A stretch of DNA of 5,179 bases from Rhodococcus sp. IITR03 (GTDB lineage: Bacteria; Actinomycetota; Actinomycetes; Mycobacteriales; Mycobacteriaceae): assembly GCA_001017865.1 (NCBI GenBank), contig LATQ01000001.1, positions 3,032,637 through 3,037,815 on the forward strand, given 5' to 3'. Position 1 is the first letter of the stretch; each line of letters starts with the position of its first letter. The position numbers and the translations under genes were made by a program. The notes below the pieces were generated by a model. The model saw only the letters and a program-made list of their open reading frames with translations. It made no database searches and had not been told where the DNA came from. Shown here in pieces: positions 1 to 5,179 of the stretch.

Positions 1-1
1 C

Positions 2-610
2 GGCCCGCTGCGGGCATGGTTGCACCGGCAGCGCACCGGCCGGCCGCACGTGACGTGGAAGTACGCCGCGTCGATGGACGGTCGCAGCGCGGCGGCAGAC
101 GGCACGAGCAAGTGGATCTCCGGTCCCGAATCGCGTGCGCGCGTGCACGACCAGCGGAGCCGGCTCGACGCGATCATCGTCGGAACCGGCACCGTCCTCG
201 CCGACGACCCGTGGCTGACCGCCCGTCTGCCCGACGGTGAACTCGCGCCGCACCAGCGCTGCGGGTTGTCGTCGGTATGCGTGAGATTCCCACCTCTGCA
301 AGGGTTCTCGACGACGCGGCGCCGACGCTGGTGCTGCGCACCCACGACATCGGGGAGGTGCTCGACGCGCTCGGCGATCGACCGACGTGCTGCTCGAGGG
401 CGCCCCCGGCTCGCGGGCGCGTTCCTCGCAGCGGGCTGCGTCGACCGCATCCAGGCATATCTGGCGCCCGTCGTGCTCGGAGCCGGTGAGGCCGCCGTCG
501 AGGACACCGGCGTGGGCACGATCTCCGACGCGCTACGGTTCCGCCGGGAACGGGTCGAGACCGTCGGCTCGGACATTCTGTTGACACTCGTCCCGGACCG
601 GGACAACTGA
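2..610 (+). CDS. ribD: RibD reductase domain, 3' part, with three single-base losses
   Basis: This is the C-terminal reductase domain of the bifunctional pyrimidine deaminase/reductase of riboflavin synthesis. It uses NADPH to reduce the ribose side chain of the deaminated pyrimidine to ribityl in the cytoplasm. The deaminase domain with its zinc motif lies beyond the left edge. The reading enters at base 2 and shows RTGRPHVTWKYAASMDGRSA, then SGPESRARVHDQRSRLDAII and VGTGTVLADDPWLTAR, all typical of the RibD C-terminal domain. After CAC CAG (251-256) the frame moves by one and continues as LRVVVGMREIPTSARVLDD. It moves again near 385 (VLLEG) and near 402 (PRLAGAFLAAGCVDRIQAYL), which returns it to the starting frame up to TGA at 608-610. 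With one base restored at each site the visible part is about 203 residues and colinear with the family. The family assignment is secure. Whether the gene is really broken is doubtful: sequence error is the better explanation. Confidence 0.9.
   Translation, partial: GPLRAWLHRQRTGRPHVTWKYAASMDGRSAAADGTSKWISGPESRARVHDQRSRLDAIIVGTGTVLADDPWLTARLPDGELAPHQRCGLSSVCVRFPPLQGFSTTRRRRWCCAPTTSGRCSTRSAIDRRAARGRPRLAGAFLAAGCVDRIQAYLAPVVLGAGEAAVEDTGVGTISDALRFRRERVETVGSDILLTLVPDRDN
590..604 (+). repeat. Perfect palindrome at the 3' end of ribD
   Basis: GTCCCGG-A-CCGGGAC is a perfect inverted repeat inside the last codons of ribD. As RNA it can fold into a six-pair stem with a three-base loop. Part of it (GACCGGG, 596-602) can instead pair with CCCGGTC at 617-623, and that segment can also pair with GATCGGG at 627-633. 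It may be chance in GC-rich coding sequence; no function is established. Confidence 0.5.
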
Positions 611-637
611 ATCGGACCCGGTCGCGGATCGGGAGCT

Positions 638-643
638 AAGGAG
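638..643 (+). promoter_or_regulatory. Ribosome binding site of ribE
   Basis: AAGGAG lies six bases before the ATG at 650, a strong Shine-Dalgarno sequence with usual spacing. It supports the ATG as the start. It lies just downstream of a possible stem formed by 617-623 and 627-633, so folding of the short ribD-ribE spacer could affect access to it. That last point is inference. Confidence 0.75.
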
Positions 644-649
644 CGGAAC

Positions 650-3610
<2,961 letters not shown>

Positions 3611-3619
3611 CCTGGACCT

Positions 3620-5179
3620 GTGCCCGACCCCTCGACCTATCGCCCAGCCCCCGGTTCCATTCCCACGGAGCCGGGGGTCTACAAGTTCCGCGACCCGCAC
3701 GGCCGGGTCGTCTACGTCGGCAAGGCGAAGAACCTCCGGTCCCGCCTGAACTCGTACTTCGCCGACATCGCCTCGCTGCATCCGCGCACCCGTCAGATGG
3801 TGACCACCGCGGGTCGGGTCGAGTGGACGGTGGTGCGCACCGAGGTCGAGGCACTCCAGCTCGAGTACAACTGGATCAAGGAGTTCGACCCCCGGTTCAA
3901 CGTCCGCTACCGCGACGACAAGACGTACCCGATGCTCGCGGTCACGTTGAACGAGGAATATCCCCGCCTGTTCGTCTATCGCGGGCCGCGCCGCAAGGGC
4001 GTGCGCTATTTCGGCCCCTACTCGCACGCCTGGGCGATCCGCGAGACCCTCGACCTGTTGCTGCGAGTGTTCCCGTCGCGCACGTGCTCGGCCGGGGTCT
4101 TCAAGCGGCACGCGCAGATCGGCCGCCCGTGCCTGCTCGGCTACATCGACAAGTGCTCCGCGCCGTGCGTCGGACGCGTCTCCGCCGACGAACACCGCCG
4201 CATCGTCGAGGACTTCTGCGACTTCCTCGCCGGTCGCACCGACAAACTCGTCCGTGATGTCGAGAAGCGGATGCAGGCCGCCGCGGAGGAGCTCGACTTC
4301 GAGACCGCAGCCCGACTGCGCGACGATCTCGGGGCGCTGCGCAAGGCCCTCGAGAAGCAGGCCGTCGTGCTCGGCGACGGCACCGACGCCGACCTCGTGG
4401 CGTTCGCCGGCGACGACCTCGAGGTGGCCGTCCAAGTCTTCCACGTGCGCGGCGGTCGCGTGCGCGGTCAACGCGGCTGGGTCGTCGAGAAGTCCGGCGA
4501 CGTGCTCGACCGTCCCGAGGACCGCGACGTCGAAGGCGTCGAGGCCGCCGAGGGGACCGACGACGTCGAAGAACTCTCCCTGCTCGTCGAACAGTTCCTC
4601 ACCCAGTTCTACGGCGAGGAGGCCGCACTCGGCACCGATGACGCGGACGCCACCAGCGCCGTGCCGCCGAGGTGCTCGTCCCCGCCCTGCCGCCCGACCC
4701 GGACGAGATGAGCCGCTGGCTCGGGCGTCTGCGCGGCGGTCCCGTGCGTCTGCGCATCCCGCAGCGCGGCGACAAGAAGGCACTGGCCGACACGGTCGAG
4801 CGCAACGCCAAGGAAGCGCTCGCCCAGCACAAGCTGCGGCGCGCGGGCGACTTCAATGCCCGATCGGCGGCGTTGCAGGCATCCAGGACGCCCTCGACCT
4901 CGATTCGGCGCCGCTGCGCATCGAATGCGTCGACATCAGTCACGTGCAGGGCACCGACGTCGTCGCATCGCTGGTCGTCTTCGAGGACGGACTGCCCCGC
5001 AAGTCCGACTACCGGCACTACGCCATCAAGCACGCCGCGGGTGACGGGCACTCCGACGACGTCGCTTCGATCGCCGAGGTCACCCGCCGGCGTTTCCTCC
5101 GCCACAACCGCGACCTGGCCCGACAGGCCGATCCGGACGGCTCCGCTCCGGAGGGAGGCGACGGCGGGGACCTCGCGCC
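3620..5179 (+). CDS. uvrC: Excinuclease ABC subunit C, 5' part, with two single-base losses
   Basis: UvrC joins the UvrB-DNA complex and cuts the damaged strand on both sides of the lesion. The GIY-YIG nuclease domain (about 16-95) makes the 3' cut and shows EPGVYKF (Tyr21), VYVGKAK (Tyr32, Lys35), Arg42 and [20 protein letters not shown] with the metal-binding Glu82. Four cysteines at 156, 171, 179 and 183 ([25 protein letters not shown]) match the iron-sulphur cluster ligands described for UvrC. The UVR region binding UvrB is at about 208-250 ([20 protein letters not shown]). The 5'-cutting RNase H-like domain begins with [19 protein letters not shown] (catalytic Asp at corrected residue 439). 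About 520 residues are visible; the rest, with the helix-hairpin-helix tail, lies off the right edge. The frame shifts by one near 4667 (SAVPP to [13 protein letters not shown]) and near 4879 (SAALQ to [12 protein letters not shown]). Both look like missing bases. The GTG start gives [15 protein letters not shown], the usual N-terminus, but no good ribosome binding site precedes it. Confidence 0.94.

Noticed and set aside
1..649. FMN riboswitch controlling the riboflavin genes
   Set aside because: None of the conserved RFN-element segments is recognisable here. If present it would lie upstream of ribD, outside the window.

Overview
The window is GC-rich, with strongly G/C-biased third codon positions, and every gene lies on the + strand. 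The proteins closely resemble those of Mycobacteriales. RibBA, RibH and UvrC match the Mycobacterium tuberculosis proteins as I remember them almost motif for motif. The order ribH, small PH-like membrane protein, uvrC fits a Rhodococcus- or Nocardia-like genome, because M. tuberculosis has extra genes before uvrC. The genus is an inference from memory of these proteins, not a search result.

Layout from left to right: the reductase half of ribD (2-610, its deaminase half lies off the left edge); ribE, riboflavin synthase alpha chain (650-1255); a bifunctional ribBA (GTG start at 1330, ends 2578); ribH, lumazine synthase (2578-3060); a small two-helix membrane protein with a bacterial PH-like domain (TTG start at 3057, ends 3610) whose tail is a 27-bp tandem repeat; and uvrC (GTG start at 3620), which runs off the right edge before its helix-hairpin-helix tail. 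No stretch longer than 75 bases lacks a gene. The spacing (two stop/start overlaps, gaps of 39, 74 and 9 bases) is that of one operon.

Together the first four genes supply all the classical riboflavin steps except the pyrimidine phosphatase. RibBA opens GTP and makes the four-carbon unit, RibD deaminates and reduces the pyrimidine, RibH joins the two branches into lumazine, and RibE dismutates lumazine to riboflavin. UvrC is the incision nuclease of nucleotide excision repair and has no known biochemical link to flavin synthesis. The membrane protein between them has no known function.

The most notable property of the window is technical. Four of the six genes are interrupted by single-base losses, eight in all (near 257, 385, 402, 1795, 1902, 3276, 4667 and 4879). 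Adding one G or C at each site restores an uninterrupted family-typical protein. Most likely these are sequencing or assembly deletions, not decayed genes. I therefore annotate whole genes across the breaks. I found no convincing undescribed system. The items most worth a second look are the PH-like membrane protein with its repeat tail, and the hairpin-forming sequences at the ribD-ribE and ribE-ribBA junctions.
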